Below are positions 63,191 to 64,000 of a stretch of 64,000 nt of DNA, piece by piece. Position numbers and translations under genes: made by a program. Each line of letters begins with the position of its first letter. Within the stretch, counting starts at the first letter, position 1. The DNA is from JAJKIV01 sp036274195. GTDB taxonomy: Bacteria > Gemmatimonadota > Gemmatimonadetes > Gemmatimonadales > Gemmatimonadaceae. The notes under the pieces were generated by a model. It saw only the letters and a list, made by a program, of their open reading frames with translations, was not told the DNA's origin and searched no databases. The DNA is taken from assembly GCA_036274195.1 (NCBI GenBank), contig DASUGD010000400.1, positions 20,789-84,788 on the forward strand, given 5' to 3'.

Positions 63191-63232
63191 GGGATGAGGG
63201 ATGGGGGATGGGGGATGGGGGATGAGGGATGA
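63191..63232. repeat. Heptamer array (GGGATGA/G)6 and purine-rich tract
   Basis: Six 7-nt units, GGGATGA or GGGATGG, run head to tail, followed to about 63315 by GGGAAGAGCGC-like units. The left array is the reverse-complement type of the (CCCTCAT)n array at 63938-64000, so the four-helix-bundle gene is flanked by inverted arrays. The gap 63107-63428 contains no gene. Confidence 0.85.
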
Positions 63233-63428
63233 GGGGAAGAGCGGAGAGCGCGGGAAGAGCGCGGGAAGAGCGGGGGAAGAGCGCGGGAAGAGCGGGGAGT
63301 GCGGAAGAGCGGGTCCGGTCCGAGTTAAGCGGATGGGATGTGCAATGAATCGATGATGCGGGTCGCAGCGCCGTGCCTACGTTCCGTCCTGACTCTCCAG
63401 CCCCTTCGATCCGAGGCGACGACGAACC

Positions 63429-63809
63429 ATGGCAAGGCTACTCAGCTATCGAGACCTCGACGTTTGGAAGCGTAGTATGGACCTCGTCGTTGACGTCCAC
63501 GAAGTAACCCGGGCATTGCCGCCGTCAGAGCGGTACGGCCTGACCAGCCAACTACGGCGTGCGGCGGTGTCGGTCGCGGCAAACATCGCGGAGGGCAACG
63601 GGCGGACGCACCGGAAGGAGTACGCCCATCATGTGTCGATCGCGCGCGGATCCATTCTAGAGCTCATCACCTGTCTCGAGATAGCGCAACGGCTCGGCTA
63701 TTTGAGCGCTGCTCTCGTCGCGCCGGTGCTGCAGCAGGCCGACACCATTAGTCGCATGCTGCTGATGTTGTTGCGTGCGCTCGAAAAGCCGGCGCGCTCC
63801 GCGCGATGA
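63429..63809 (+). CDS. Four-helix-bundle protein (23S rRNA-IVP / TIGR02436 family)
   Basis: A 126-residue helical protein. It matches the IVP-type four-helix-bundle family: LLSYRDLDVWKRSMDLVVDVHEVT, then LTSQLRRAAVSVAANIAEGNGR, ARGSILELITCLEIAQRLGYL and a final helix ISRMLLMLLRALEK. Members occur inside 23S rRNA intervening sequences, as stand-alone genes, and as Avd accessory proteins in diversity-generating retroelements. No rRNA or reverse transcriptase is visible here; the gene is flanked by heptamer arrays in opposite orientation. Confidence 0.9.
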   Translation: MARLLSYRDLDVWKRSMDLVVDVHEVTRALPPSERYGLTSQLRRAAVSVAANIAEGNGRTHRKEYAHHVSIARGSILELITCLEIAQRLGYLSAALVAPVLQQADTISRMLLMLLRALEKPARSAR

Positions 63810-63860
63810 CAGCGCCGGCACTCTTACCGTTCGTGGCAGGTTATGCCCACGCCGAATTCC

Positions 63861-63923
63861 GCTGTCCGCTGTCCGTTGTCCGCTGTCCGCTGTTTGCTGT
63901 CCGCTGTTTGCTGTCCGCTTTCT
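63861..63923. repeat. Heptamer array (GCTGTCC)n, nine degenerate units
   Basis: Nine consecutive 7-nt units of the GCTGTCC type (variants GTTGTCC, GCTGTTT, GCTTTCT) span exactly 63 bases. It lies between the four-helix-bundle gene and the CCCTCAT array. Confidence 0.85.
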
Positions 63924-63937
63924 CCGCCGTTCGTTGT

Positions 63938-64000
63938 CCCTCATCCCTCATCCCTCATCCCTCATCCCTCATCCCTCATCCCTCATCCCTCATCCCTCAT
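63938..64000. repeat. Heptamer array (CCCTCAT)9, continuing beyond the window
   Basis: Nine perfect CCCTCAT copies run to the window edge. The complementary GGGATGA units occur at 63191-63232 on the other side of the four-helix-bundle gene. Confidence 0.95.

Noticed and set aside
63861..64000. Possible CRISPR array
   Set aside because: Units are 7 nt, contiguous and without spacers, so these are tandem repeats.

Overview
This is a 64 kb, gene-dense chromosomal window at roughly two-thirds GC. No rRNA, tRNA, CRISPR array or complete insertion sequence was found. The gene content suggests a soil-type Gemmatimonadota bacterium or a close relative (inference, not proven). It has five long ADOP-type MacB/FtsX permeases, two of them paired with PadR repressors, a SusC/SusD pair, a DUF5916 outer-membrane protein, a tricorn-like S41 protease, and many envelope lipoproteins and TonB receptors. 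Most operons are tightly packed, with 4-nt ATGA or GTGA overlaps.

Layout. 1-2.4 kb: 3' end of glutamine synthetase, then a phosphodiester-glycosidase-like gene coupled to a secreted coiled-coil protein. 2.7-15.6 kb: signalling and efflux block with an orphan membrane histidine kinase, a kinase/OmpR-type pair, two tandem ADOP permeases, and an NtrC-type regulator with an NtrY-like kinase. 15.6-26 kb: RuvC-like protein, glyoxalase-fold protein, DUF5916 protein, a three-gene cluster (ERF/Rad52-like protein, sigma factor, LexA-like S24 protein), metallophosphoesterase, Tat-exported oxidoreductase with cytochrome c, and a ParB-like protein. 26-43 kb: PadR-ADOP operon, PAS kinase, GNAT, SusC/SusD operon, a second PadR-ADOP operon, and the tricorn-like protease. 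43-55.8 kb: restriction-endonuclease-like orphan, YcaQ/AlkX-type glycosylase, TonB receptor with DUF4249 lipoprotein, M1 peptidase, and small envelope genes.

55.9-62.3 kb: the standout region, a seven-gene operon in which six of the genes start within or directly against the one before. In order it encodes a phosphopantetheinyl transferase, a KASIII-like enzyme, a thioester-reductase-like SDR, an acyl-carrier-protein domain fused to a class II aminoacyl-tRNA-synthetase-like amino acid:carrier-protein ligase, a methyltransferase, an acyl-ACP-desaturase-like diiron protein, and a ferritin-like diiron domain fused to a second carrier protein. I read it as a compact carrier-protein-based pathway that activates an amino acid without an NRPS adenylation domain. 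I know of no described pathway with this gene set.

Repeats and dispersed signals. The octamer CGTTAGGC occurs about 45 times (about 60 for its hexamer core) on both strands, roughly once per kb, far above chance, inside and outside genes. Intergenic gaps carry heptamer tandem arrays such as (GGGAACA)n, (GGGCGAC)n, (GGGGACT)n, (GCTGTCC)n and (CCCTCAT)n, REP-like palindromes containing GGGGTCAGAGTC, and a family resembling GTCATCCC-N11-GGGATGAC. One copy of that last family lies in frame inside the carrier-protein ligase gene.
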